Source: Nematostella vectensis (Eukaryota > Cnidaria > Anthozoa > Actiniaria > Edwardsiidae). Taken from it: a DNA stretch of 64,000 nucleotides. Where the stretch lies: the NCBI RefSeq assembly GCF_932526225.1, contig NC_064035.1, positions 12,096,566 to 12,160,565 on the forward strand, read 5' to 3'. Below the pieces are notes generated by a model. That model saw only the letters and a list, made by a program, of their open reading frames with translations, was not told where the DNA came from and did no database searches. Positions 9,797-21,900 of the stretch are shown here, piece by piece. The translations under genes were made by a program, and so were the position numbers. Position 1 is the stretch's first letter; each line of letters opens with the position of its first letter.

Positions 9797-12400
9797 GTTA
9801 ACAATGCAGCCATCTGACGCATTAACATTCATTCTAGAAAACTAGAACTCGTAGTCTAATTGTTAAGTATAACTAGACATCGCGTATCTCTGTTCAAATG
9901 GCAAGCAAAAACAATAGCTGCTGTATTTATTAATCACTATTAATGCATTGTTTTACCAATAGTACAACTAATTAGTAATAAAATTAAGACTTAAAATTGA
10001 CCAAATTACTCATATGTACAAAATGGTAAAAATTTGGAGGTCGTTGTTTCAGTTACACAGGTGATGTACCGACGGTCTGAGAACAGAAGTATTAGATGTA
10101 AAGCTTAGTCATCTCATTCATGTATCAAGAAAGTTTACCAAAATTGGCGCTCAAGCTGAAATTAGGCATCTTTTGGAGATGGGTTTGCAAAATGACTGAT
10201 TAGTCTGGCTAGAAATATTATTTATATACTGATCTCGTTAGCAATTACTTACTTACTTACTTAACGTTACCGAACAGTTTCGCGACATGGTCCCGGAAAA
10301 AAATGATTACGCGCGCACAATTTATCCAAACTATACAAACGAGGTATCAAATTAATCATTACAAAATAATGAATCTATCTATGTTTGTTATTTATTGCTT
10401 TAAAGAAAACTTTTTTTAATAAATGGCAGTAAAACCTAAAACGATATCTTTGGAAGAATTTAGGTACCATACCCCGTGAGTGAAAACTGACGCCAAATGT
10501 CTTATTTCAATCAGCACATGCTTGTTAACAATAGTGTGTCTTCGATTTTTGATATCTAGTTTCATTTAAAAGTAATTATATTTCAAAGTTACAGTATGCA
10601 AATTTCAGCCATATCCGGCAATCAAATTCCGATAACTTTCGATGGATTTAGAATTTTAATGGCTGTACACACACTTTTGTTAGCGAGGTATTGCTCTATC
10701 GACCTGCCAAATTTTATGCAATTCCGAGCAATCTATATGGTACATAAATTCAAAAGTTTAGCGTGTTTCGGTCGAGTTTTTGTTTTGCCGTAATGCGCTT
10801 CTAAAGATTTCTTGATGCTTAATCCCTTTTCCGGATTATAACACTTCACACCTAATCGGGACACGCACGTTAGCCAATAGAGTTTGACCACTGCTGTGTT
10901 GCGTTTCCGAAGAAAACAAACGCTTATCAAGTGTTACACGCGCTTTTGACAAAAGCAACAAACTAGGAGATCGTAGACATTGGCAAAGAAAAATGCCAAA
11001 TACGCGGGAAGAAGGGAGAAGCAAAGGATCTCAATCCGGAGGAAGCGAAAACTAAAACCTCCTAAATTAAATGGCTGCTATTTGGTCAGTGTAGATCTTC
11101 ACAGGACAAAATCAGCCCGTTTGAATAGTGCGTTATCGTCTAATTTGTGTTTTGTGTAGATTTGTTACGAGGTTTTGGGTGGTTCTTTTATGGTATTGGG
11201 GGTAGCCGGGGATCGTACACGCTGAGCAAGGGTTGACCGTCTTCTTTGTTCTTTATTGCACCGCTTGAGTGTTTACAAATGTTAGAGCTACCACTGGCTA
11301 GCGGGAGATTGGCTTTACGAAGGCAAGTACTTTCGGAAGGTAGTGAAGGAACATCTCTTTCCCGGAAGGGCGACGAAGCCAACTTTAGAGAGTCCTGACT
11401 AAACCAACCTAGAGCACTGCCGTGTAGTGTCCTCGCAACAGTTACAGCACAATCCTAGAGCTAGTTACTATGCTGCTCAATTTATACTAATCTCATTAAT
11501 AAACTGGTCAAACTGGTTTTAAGGATGATGTAAGAAAAGAAGATCGGGTGTTGACTTTGGGAAGAAAATCAACGATTAAATAATAAATGACTTAGAATAA
11601 ATTCCCTCGATAGAAATAGCAAGAGCAGTATAAAAGGAATAGTTTGACTATAGTAATATGCAAAATTAAGTAATGTAACAGCGGTAAGATTAAGGATAAA
11701 GGTAATCGTTAAACTGTTATTTTAGCCTGGCAAATATAAAACCTGTTTTGCTAAACAGTAACTACGCATGCTTAGTCAAACAATGAAGAGATCCACGTAA
11801 AGCAAATAAGTGAAATGTCGAATGGAAAGTGAAAGTAAATATCTGACGTGTCGGAAACGACTTTTGCATTAATTAACAATTCCTTCATAACAGATTTAAC
11901 AGAGAGGAATTCTTAGAGTATCTACGTAACTATCTACGTGCGAGCGTTGAAAACGGACAAAAACGAGGAAAACCTATGCGTATGATAAGATAATACCAGA
12001 ACTGCCACTGGGATTATACATTAGCTTTTCTACCTTCCCAAGGATTCTTCTTTTTGCGAGGCGTGTTTTTTCTTTGTTATATATATACTAAAAATACTAA
12101 AAATGATCGAATATTGTAGAACAGAGTAACTGAAAATTTAGCGCGAGCGCCGATGAAACAAAACACAACACTTGTGGCGCGTTGCTTGGTAACGGGCAAA
12201 TTCGAGTCTAATAATGACAGGATTAAAAGATTATAACGCGAAATGTGTCATATGCTTATAATTCTCCTAAAAACGTTTTTCGCTTATATTTTCTAAAATA
12301 AAATCGCTACCGTAAATATTATTCCAGAATATGGTAGTATTTAATGTAGGGACTCAGTTAATGTAAAAATCGTATTTTCGGTATTTCTGTCCACATGAAA
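9797..12400. other. Gene-poor region, nothing firmly identified
   Basis: AT-rich sequence with no recognisable coding exon. One minus-strand stretch, 11454-11188, stays open for 88 codons after a possible AG acceptor and ends in TAA. I do not recognise the peptide (it contains SSNICKHSSGAIKNKEDGQP) and found no partner exon, so it is left as an unsupported candidate. A short (TTAC)n run lies at 10248-10262. Confidence 0.4.
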
Positions 12401-12414
12401 CTGTTCCGTAAACC

Positions 12415-12640
12415 TCTTCATCCCCGGTGGTGCTGAGCTTCTGCGAGTGTTAGCTGGTGTTCCGATAACTCAGACAGGATGGTTCTTCTCCAGGTGGTTT
12501 TGGGTCTACTGGGCTTTCTCCTTCCTGGTGGTGTCCACCTTAAAGCAACCTTTGGAATGCGTCGCTGGTCCATGCTTAGAACATGCCCAAGCCATCTCAT
12601 GCGTCGGCATTTGATTTCGTCAACACGTTAGCAATTGGCA
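12415..12640 (-). mobile_element. LINE retrotransposon 3' remnant
   Basis: A minus-strand reading frame of 60 codons (12600-12418) contains MRWLGHVLSMDQRRIPKVAL followed by a Pro/Arg-rich GRRKPSRPKTTWRRTI. This is the standard tail that follows reverse transcriptase in RTE/CR1-like non-LTR elements. Only the C-terminal end is present, so the fragment is 5'-truncated and non-functional. Confidence 0.8.
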
Positions 12641-13538
12641 CTGCCTTTTTATCGGTAGTTGTTAACCAAGGGTCCCTGCTTTATTTAGTACTAAGAGGTT
12701 GGCAATCGTACAATTGAAAGAATAATAATTTTGTAAACAAAATGTAATAAATGTAAATGCGTTTGGTGGGATATATTTTTCTTTTTTTGGAAAAGCTAGT
12801 CGTTGTACCGGTCAAATATCCTACAGATCAGAAAATATTGAGTATCTAGTATTTATCCAGAGTATTCTGGACACTCTCAAAATTGGCGCTCTCTGTAAAA
12901 AAAAATATAGTACTCAGTTTAGCTGTACTAGAATATTAATTTGCATATTTGAATGAAGGCCGTGATCTCAGTTTTTTTCTTCAGGATTCCTCGAGGATGT
13001 ATCGTGAACACAAATAAGTAAAGACATAAAGGAGATAAATGCTAGTTAGGTGTAGAATAAAACAACTGTAAAATATCTCCGAATTCGAAATTATTGCTTT
13101 TGATGATAGCCTGTTATGATTAAATAAGGGTAACAACTTTATCAAAACAATGGCACTGGCCTTGGCTTTATAATTCCTGTAATATTTCTCAACTTTAGGA
13201 TCTATATTATTGCTATTGATATAAATGTTTACTTTCCGCCACATATGATATACTTTTTGTTAATGATAAGCACTAGAAGTATATAAGAGGCTGTAAATAT
13301 GAATTGTAAATAAATTGTAAACTTTACGCGCCGGTGATTTATGACAAATGGCGAGTAAGTACGCAGCTGCTTTGTCTCCTATTATCTTTGTTCTACAAAG
13401 GAGTTCTTTTGTCTCTAATGGCCAGTGGTCAAGCGCATGCTCAATACAAAATCTCTGCCTGTTCAAAAGGACAGTTAATAGTGCATACGAGGATTGATTA
13501 TCTTTTTAAAAATCTTCTTTTTTTTTACAAATTCAGAC
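12641..13538. other. Upstream region of the glycosyltransferase-like gene
   Basis: AT-rich, no exon recognised. Short reading frames on both strands have no familiar motif and no paired splice sites. It presumably contains the promoter and 5' UTR of the gene whose start codon is at 13539. Confidence 0.4.
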
Positions 13539-16500
13539 ATGAAAGTACAAGTGATCATATCCGTCACCGTTGTATTTTCACTGATCTACCTTGCATTGAA
13601 TGACGTGTCACTTGGTAGGAATATTAAGTCACTTTCCTCAGGTAAGTTCAAGTAGAGCTCATAGGCAACTATTTTATTTTTAAAATTTTCTATGTATCTG
13701 TTACATGATATACCGGAACCAGTTTTCTAGAAGCTCTCACACAGCGCCCACATGGCTTCGGTAGCTTTTATTATCTTGGTCACTATCTAAAATCACAAAA
13801 ACGTTGCACGGGTGAGTCGGTCAAGTTGATAAGCGAACAGCATGCTGGGACGGTTTCTGGGAAACATTCAACATGGCGTCGTTAACATGATGATGTGATA
13901 CTAAATGAAAGCTACAAAATGGTTGTAGCACTTCTGCTCCCGGGATATCTTTGTTTGCTAGATTCACAACATCAACATTGCCATCGTTCGACGAAAGCCA
14001 AATAAAAAACTCTTAAAATACATCAAAACTTTTTTTATATTGTTTTCAGAAGGTTCCAGGTTGCATGATGGATTGAGTCGTGTGCACATTGTAACACAGT
14101 ACACGATATTCAAAAATCCAAAGAAGCTGAAAATCATTGCACGGAGACAAAAAGAAATGCTGGAGGCCTTACAGAACAACCTACATCACCCACATGTAAG
14201 CCCTCAGATCAACCTAGATCACCCACATGTAAGCTTTGCAGATCAACCTACATCACCCACATGTAAGCCTACAGATCAACCTAGATCATCCACATGTGAG
14301 CTTTGCAGATCAACCTACATCACCCACATGTAAGCCTACAGATCAACCTAGATCATCCACATGTGAGCTTTGCAGATCAACCTACATCACCCACATGTAA
14401 GCTTTGCAGATCAACCTAGATCACCCACATGTAAGCCTACAGATCAACCTAGATCATCCACATGTAAGCTTTGCAGATCAACCTACATCACCCACATGTA
14501 AGCCCTCAGATCAACCTAGATCATCCACATGTAACCCCACAGATTAAGCTAGATCACTAACATGTAAGCTTTACAGATCAACCTAGATCATCTACATGCT
14601 GTAAGTTTTACAAATCACCCCAGATCACCCACATGTAAGCCTACAAATCAGCCTAGATAACCCATATGTAAGCCTACAAATCAACCTAGATCACCCATAT
14701 GTAAGCCTACAGATCAACCTAGATCATCCACATGTGAGCTTTGCAGATCAACCTACATCACCCACATGTAAGCTTTGCAGATCAACCTAGATCACCCACA
14801 TGTAAGCCTACAGATCAACCTAGATCATCTACATGTAAGCTTTGCAGATCAACCTACATCACCCACATGTAAGCCCTCAGATCAACCTAGATCATCCACA
14901 TGTAACCCCACAGATTAAGCTAGATCACTAACATGTAAGCTTTACAGATCAACCTAGATCATCTACATGCTGTAAGTTTTACAAATCACCCCAGATCACC
15001 CACATGTAAGCCTACAAATCAACCTAGATAACCCATATGTAAGCCTACAAATCAACCAAGATCACCCATATGTAAGCTTTACAGGTCAAAATGAAGTATT
15101 ACAAATCAACCTAGAGTACCCACATGTAAGCTTTACAGAGCAACCTTGACCACCCATATGCTAGCCTCCCTTGCAGGTGTTTTCAGGGGGAGCGAGCGAC
15201 ACCTGCCTAAAAGCGCCTGCGAGGGAGGCTACCCATAAGTAATCCTACAGATCAACCTAGATCACCCACATGTAAGCCCTCAGATCAACCTAGATCATCC
15301 ACATGTAAGCCTACAGATCAACCTAGATCACCCACATGTAAGCTTTACAGATCAACCTAGATCATCCACATGTAAGCCTACAGATCAACCTAGATCACCC
15401 ACATGTAAGCCCTCAGATCAACCTAAATCACCCACATGTAAGCCTACAGATCAACCTAGATCACCCACATGTAAGCTTTGTAGATCAACCTAGAACCTCA
15501 CATGCAAGCTTTGCAGATCATTCTAGATCACACACATGTAAGCACTCAGATCAACCTAGATCACCCACATGTAAACCCTCAGATCAACCTAGATCACCCA
15601 CATGTAAGCTTTGCAGATCAACCTAGATTACCCACATGTAAGCCTAAAGATCAACCTAGATCACCCACAGGTAAGCCCTCAGATCAACCTAGATCACCCA
15701 CACGTAAGCTTTGCAGATCAACCTAGATCACGCACATGTAAGCCTACAGATCAACCTAGATCACCCACATGTAAGCTTTGCAGATCAACCTAGATCACCC
15801 ACAGGTAAGCCCTCAGATCAACCTAGATCACCCACATGTAAGCTTTGCAGATCAACATAGATCACGCACATGTAAGCCCTCAGATCAACCTAGATCACCC
15901 ACAAGTAAGCTTTGCAGATCAACCTAGATCATCCACATGTAAGCCCTCAGATCAACCTAGATCATCCACATGTAAGCCTACAGATCAACCTAGATCACCC
16001 ACATGTAAGCCTACAGATCAACCTAGATCACCCACATGTAAGCCTACAGATCAACCTAGATCACCCACATGAAAGCCCTCAGATCAACCTAGATCGCCCA
16101 CATGTAAGCCCTCAGATCAACCTAGATCACCCACATGTAAGCTTTGCAGATCAACCTAGATCACCCACATGTAAGCTTTGCAGATCAACCTAGATCATCC
16201 ATATGTAAGCCTACAGATTAACCTAGATCACCCATATGTAAGCTTTGCAGATCAACCTAGATCATCCACATGTAAGCCTACAGATCAACCTAGATCACCC
16301 ACATGTAAGCTTTGCAGATCAACCTAGAACACCCACATGTAAGCCTACAGATCACGCACATGTAAGCCTACAGATTAACCTAGATCACCCATATGTAAGC
16401 TTTGCAGATCAACCTAGATCATCCACATGTAAGCCTACAGATCAACCTAGATCACCCACATGTAAGCCTACAGATCAACCTAGATCACCCACATGTAAGC

Positions 16501-17597
16501 TTTACAGATCAACCTAGATCACCCACAGGTAAGCTTTGCAGATCAACCTACATCACCCACATGTAAGCCCTCAGATCAACCTAGATCACCCACATGTAAG
16601 CCCTCAGATCAACCTAGATCACCCACATGTAAGCCCTCAGATCAACCCAGATCACCCACATGTAAGCTTTGCAGATCAACCTAGATCACCCACATGTAAG
16701 CCTACAGATCAACCTAGATCATTCACATGTAAGCCTACAGATCAACCTAGATCACCCACATGTAAGCCCTCAGATCAACCTAGATCACCCACATGTAAGC
16801 CTACGCAGGGCCTCTACTGAAAAACTTTCTAGCTAGCCACCTTCCTACTGACGTTAACGCTACCTGCACCGTACCATCTATAACTAATTAATTCGAGTAG
16901 ATAAAAGCGTTATTACTACGCTGTTTACCTATAAGTAACATTAAAGTTTGCTTAAAAACCTTTTTCTTTCTATTTCTAGGTCGCAAAAATTCATGTGTTA
17001 TGCAAAGACGACAGTGAGATGCAATACATTTTGCATTCTAAGCTTGGCAATAGCGACAAACTGCTCTTTCATCACATTGGTCGCGATCTTTGCTTCTCCG
17101 ACGTCTTTCGGTATATCAGTGAAAATCTTCTGGGAGAAGCAGCGATGCAACTAAATATAGACTGTTTCTTAGAGCAAGGTTGGCACCGATTGAACATCAC
17201 ACTTCTACAAGACAAGACGATGTATGCCCTAACAAGACACGAGACGGACTACAGCATTAAGCACTGCAACGCCAAAGAATTTTGCCCTAACGATAGACTC
17301 GCCAACCAAGGAAGCCATGACGCATTTATGGTTAATCTTATCTCTCCTCTTCCGGAGGCGATGCTCAAACAAATGGAAATACTGAAGCTGCCCTATCTCG
17401 GAATAGAGCAAGCACTAATTTCTCTGTTTCGCAAATATGGGTTCAAGGTGAAGAATCCTTGCCGTATTTTGCGCATTTTTCATCATCACTGCAGTAAATA
17501 TAGAAACATCAAGCAGAAGTACATAAATGGGACGAGAATAGACCGATTTCTTGGCATTAATGGGAGTCTTGGGAAAGTTTACAATACAGGTCTTTGA
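13539..17597 (+). CDS. Type II membrane protein, glycosyltransferase-like
   Basis: Three exons, 13539-13641, 14050-14195 and 16980-17597, giving 288 aa. Exon 1 gives a short cytoplasmic tail and a signal-anchor (VQVIISVTVVFSLIYLAL), typical of Golgi enzymes. Exons 2-3 give a globular domain with an N-terminal block (QYTIFKNPKKLKIIARRQKE, then NNLHHPH/VAKIHVLCKDD) and later blocks MYALTRHE, GSHDAFMV, YLGIEQALISLFRKYGFKVK and RIFHHHCSKYRN. The order (a strand near the N-terminus, an ALTRHE/ALSRW-like block, S-x-D-A-[WF], LG-x-[ED], H-x-H-x-S) resembles a family of uncharacterised glycosyltransferase-like proteins. This is recalled by pattern, so the function is tentative. Junctions are phase 1 then phase 0, with donors GTAAGT and GTAAGC. 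The intron 2 donor is the first unit of a long minisatellite. Confidence 0.7.
14160..16805 (+). repeat. 33-bp minisatellite built from the exon 2 donor junction
   Basis: About 78 tandem units of CAG-ATCAACCTAGATCACCCACAT-GTAAGCC(Y)TA. The 21-nt core is flanked by CAG on the left and GTAAG on the right. The spacer is 12 or 13 nt (GTAAGCCCTCAG, GTAAGCCTACAG or GTAAGCTTTGCAG), so units are 33 or 34 bp. The real end of exon 2 (CAGAACAACCTACATC... CAT, then GTAAGC) is the first, diverged unit. Degenerate units occur around 14520-15130. The array is interrupted by an inserted 70-bp element at 15162-15231. Confidence 0.95.
15162..15231. mobile_element. 70-bp TAGCCTCCCT hairpin element inside the minisatellite
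   Basis: It starts TAGCCTCCCTTGCAGG and ends in the near-perfect complement CCTGCGAGGGAGGCTA. Flanks CCCATATGC and CCCATAAGT form a rough 9-bp duplication of minisatellite sequence. Its tips match the TAGCC...GGCTA elements at 47537, 57904 and 58291. No coding capacity. Confidence 0.65.
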
Positions 17598-17629
17598 TGT
17601 TCACCGAAAAGAAGTGATAGGGTAAGGCA

Positions 17630-17635
17630 AATAAA
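17630..17635 (+). promoter_or_regulatory. Candidate polyadenylation signal
   Basis: AATAAA 33 bases after the stop codon of the glycosyltransferase-like gene. Position and strand are right for its 3' end; use is inferred. Confidence 0.5.
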
Positions 17636-17639
17636 CTAA

Positions 17640-18914
17640 TATCGTCGGAAAGAAAAACACAGAAGTCGAAATAGCGATTCGAGAGGCCAAAGCCTCGTCT
17701 CAACCTCGCTGGCCACTAAAAAGAGAGACGTTCGAGGTTCTGGGTAAAGGCGGTGGGCGAAGCATTGAAATTTTGAGGCGAAAATGTGTTTTTGACAGTA
17801 GCGGATTTACGGAGTTGGGGTAGCCAAATGTAAACGAGAAAAACACCATTTGGTTCTCAGATTCTAAATAAACAAAAAATAAAAACACCAAATTGCAACA
17901 CCTCCCTAGAACAACAACCAAAACCAGAGATTCTCAAAAACACAAGTTTGTCCCTTCAGACTTTATTGGTTTGGTTAATACTACAACTCGTCACAAACTA
18001 ATTCATCTTCCCCTTTAGCCCCTGTGTTCACCTAGTACTTGCAGTGCGACAATGATCAAAAGAAGATTAGTTTATCATCTACGTTCATCTTGCCGGCTAG
18101 CTCGTCTTGGTGCTAATTAATCGGCTTATTACACATGCCTTGTGAATAATAAATGATCTAAAACTTCACGATACGCATAGTTCTCAGCAATAAATATCAT
18201 ATTTTCATTTATTTAGATCCTTTGGTCTGCTACCCCACTTTAAACGAGGACAATAAAGTCACTTTTGGATGCAACGACAAGGGGGGGGGGGGGTAATGAC
18301 AACAACTGAGGAAAAGAGAAGGGGTTATGGAACACACTTTAATAATTTCGATTCGACGACGTTCATCAGCTTCTTTGATCGCGACACGCGAAATTTTCAA
18401 TGATGCATAGAGGGAAATATTTCAAGGAGGGTAATACACTGCTCAAAGACAATCATGATAAAACATACTGAAAATTACATCGGATTTCAGACGCACTGAC
18501 GCACCAGAGGGTTGTTTTTGTCGGTTTTCAGCTTCCCACCGAAAATTCGCAGACGTATGGGTGAGTTGGTTCTTAATCCGGGTTTTGTGAGACGGACTCT
18601 CTTGCTATAAAGCCAGGAAATATAAGTGACCAGCTCAAGTTTAAAGACTTAGCTTGGTGGTATCGATGATAATAACCGAAAAAAGGGGAGAGGAGAGAAG
18701 ATGTCGGTAGGGGATAAAAAGGACTGACAAAAGAATTATGAAATTTGGCAGAATTTGCTACATATTCATCCCTACGATGAAAGCCATAGTCCCGAGAAAG
18801 GAATATCAATAATTTAACTTTCTTCACTAAAACTCTAGTCACGGGCACAACCCTCTCCTTTTCAATAATATGATGACAGATATATCTAGTTATTTCCTAT
18901 GGTTATAAAACTAC
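17640..18914. other. Intergenic region between convergent genes
   Basis: Separates the 3' ends of the plus-strand glycosyltransferase-like gene and minus-strand DCTN2. It holds a poly-G run at about 18280-18294 and no recognised exon. The DCTN2 3' UTR must lie in its right part. Confidence 0.45.
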
Positions 18915-21900
18915 TCATCGCTTGTCGACTTTAGCTAGCAGAGCGGCAATTCGGGCATCAATCTTGGAACAGTTCTCTTCAATGGCGGACAGATTCGTCT
19001 TGAAGTTTCCCTCAACCTAGAGAGAAATAATAGAAATAATTAGATGTGCTCAGAGAGGGCAACACTAACAAAATTATAATAACTGATGATGTATAATAGC
19101 TGATGATGTATGATAACTGATGATGTATGATAAATGATGATGTATAACAACTGATAATGTATAATAACTGATGAATGGTAATGTATATATACGATGCTGC
19201 TGCTGAAGAACCTAATGAAATGATGTTATCAGCGCTGAGTATAATGAAGCTGATGAAATATGACGCTGATGATGCATGCTCGAGGATCCAGCGTACTTTG
19301 CGGGCGCTGATCTTTGGGAGATCAGTAACTCTGGATCCTCGAGTATGCTGATAATGACGCTGAATATAAAAACGCTGATGATGATGCTGTAATGATGCTG
19401 ATGAAACTGAATATACTGAAGCTGATGGTGATGTTGATGATGTCGATGACGCTGATGATGATGCTGTAATGATGCTGATGACACTGAATATACTGAAGCT
19501 GATGGTGATGTTGATGATGTCGATGACGCTGATGATGATGCTGTAATGATGCTGATGAAACTGAATATACTGAAGCTGATGGTGATGTTGATGATGTCAA
19601 TGACGCTGATGATGATGCTGTAATGATGCTGATGACACTGAATATACTGAAGCTGATGGTGATGTTGACGATGTCGATGACGCTGATGATGATGCTGTAA
19701 TGATGATGATGACACTGAATATACTGAAGCTGATGGTGATGTTGATGATGTCAATGACGCTGATGATGATGCTGTTATGATGCTGATGACACTGAATATA
19801 CTGAAGCTGATGGTGATGTTGATGATGTCGATGACGCTGATGATGATGCTGTAATGATGCTGATGACACTGAATATACTGAAGCTGATGGTGATGTTGAT
19901 GATGTCGATGACGCTGACGCTGATGATGATGCTGTAATGATGCTGATGACACTGAATATACTGAATACTGAAGCTGATGGTGATGTTGATGATGTCGATG
20001 ACGCTGATGAAGATGCTGTAATGATGCTGATGACACTGAATATACTGAAGCTGATGGTGATGTTGATGATGTCGATGACGCTGATGATGATGCTGTAATG
20101 ATACTGATGACACTGAATATACTGAAGCTGATGGTGATGTTGATGATGTCGATGACGCTGATGCTGATGATGATGCTATAATGATGCTGATGACACTGAA
20201 TATACTGAAGCTGATGGTGATGTTGATGATGTCTATGATGCTGATGATGATGCTGCTTTAATGGTGTTGATGATGACAATGGAACTGATGATGATGACGT
20301 TGATGGTAATGATGATGACGACGACGACGTTGATGGTGATGATGATATAATTTTCTAACTTAGGCCGGAGTCAGAAAAATATTTGACAGTACATAATTTC
20401 TAGAAACGTTTTGTCCTGGTTATGATAGGGTCTTGGCGCAAGTTGCCGGACCTCAGGAGGTATTCGTGGTCATTCGTGCAGGTGAGGGACTTCATGATGT
20501 TGCTAAGGATGGGCCGTAATCAGCCTTGAAACACTCAGCTAGTTACTGTACCTATTTAAGAATGTTGCCTGTTTGATGACGGTGATGACAGGAATAATTA
20601 ATGCTGATTATGATAAGGATATGAACGTGATTTGTTAGATTGGGTTGGTTACTGTACTGTACCTCTTTAAGAAGGCTGCCTTGTGTGTGAAGCTGGTTTG
20701 ACACATCCTGCTGAGCTTTGTCCAACTGAACAAGTGTCTGTCCGAAATGACTCGCTACAATGGCAATAAGCAGAGAGAGGTTTGTTAGAGGTTTCTAGCA
20801 AGTCTATTCACTGCCTTAGTGTATGCCTCTTTCACTCAGGATTTTGATTTTTAAAAGGTGTCAACATAATCCACCATACACCAGACTACATATCTGGTAA
20901 AGCTTGATAATCCAGTGGAGCTAAAAATACATGCCATCAGGCTCAATAGGCAAGGAGTAAATAAAATGAAAGGAACTTAGTAAGTATTTGTGAAACATGA
21001 ATACAGTGTCACTTTTGTTTAAAGGCCGATCTAAAAACAGCCATGTTGGCTACTGTATAATGCAGATATTTTGGTACCACGTAAACGAATAACGATTTAA
21101 TGATACTTTTTTTTTCTGTGAGTACCTTGTTGATGCAAAGCTTTTAGAGAGTGGAGTCTATCAATCTATGATCAAAAAAAACATAACATACTGTGAATCA
21201 ATGCAATATAGCAGAAAACGATCAATGCTTACAGTAAAAGAGTATTGAATAAAGCATTCTGGGTCGTGATATAATTATAATTATATAGTTCTCATATAAT
21301 AAAAGAGGATTGGCTGAATCAAAAGATTAACATTTTCACACGTTTTAACACATAGTGCATCAAGTTAGTTATCGTAGTCTATAATGTGCAACACCTATAG
21401 GTGAGGCGAATCATTCAGGGGAAGAGATTTTTCCTAATAGGCGAGCCAAAGCAATAACAGTTCTCTCCTCTATATTCGAGCAGGCAGAACATGGATAGTT
21501 ATATTCAGAGTAACCTTATCAAGGAGAACGCAAATTTACTATTTAAACCTGTAGTATAAAGACAACAAGTGTTTAAAACCTTACCACATCTGGTACCACA
21601 TCAACGACGGTGTCCCATTTATTGAGCTGATCATACAACTGAGAAACCTACAACACCATTAAACATACAGTATTATCAGAGCAATTCGTTGACAAATGCT
21701 ATTTGAAAGGTTTTCACTTTTAACTCTAGTACTGATTTAATTTTACCTTAGACTGCTTGGCAGCATTTTCGACTTCATTCTTTTTTTCAGAGATCTGGGA
21801 CACATGGTGAAGTACTCCCTGTACCAAGACATGTCATATAATAATTATTCAATTAAAAGGACAATAAATATCAAGAAAATAACAGATCAACAGTTCTCGT

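Noticed and set aside
14200-16800. CRISPR-like array of regular 33-bp repeats
   Set aside because: There are no variable spacers between constant repeats; the whole unit is repeated, and it lies in a spliced animal gene intron.
14040-16820. Repeated INLDHPH / DQPRSPTCK frames as a repeat protein
   Set aside because: They are frames across the intronic array, interrupted by shifts at 34-bp units. The host protein is complete without them.
19212-20279. 355-codon minus-strand reading frame rich in His, Gln, Ser and Ile
   Set aside because: It is the translation of a 77-bp minisatellite in an intron, cycling through three frames, with no domain and no splice context.
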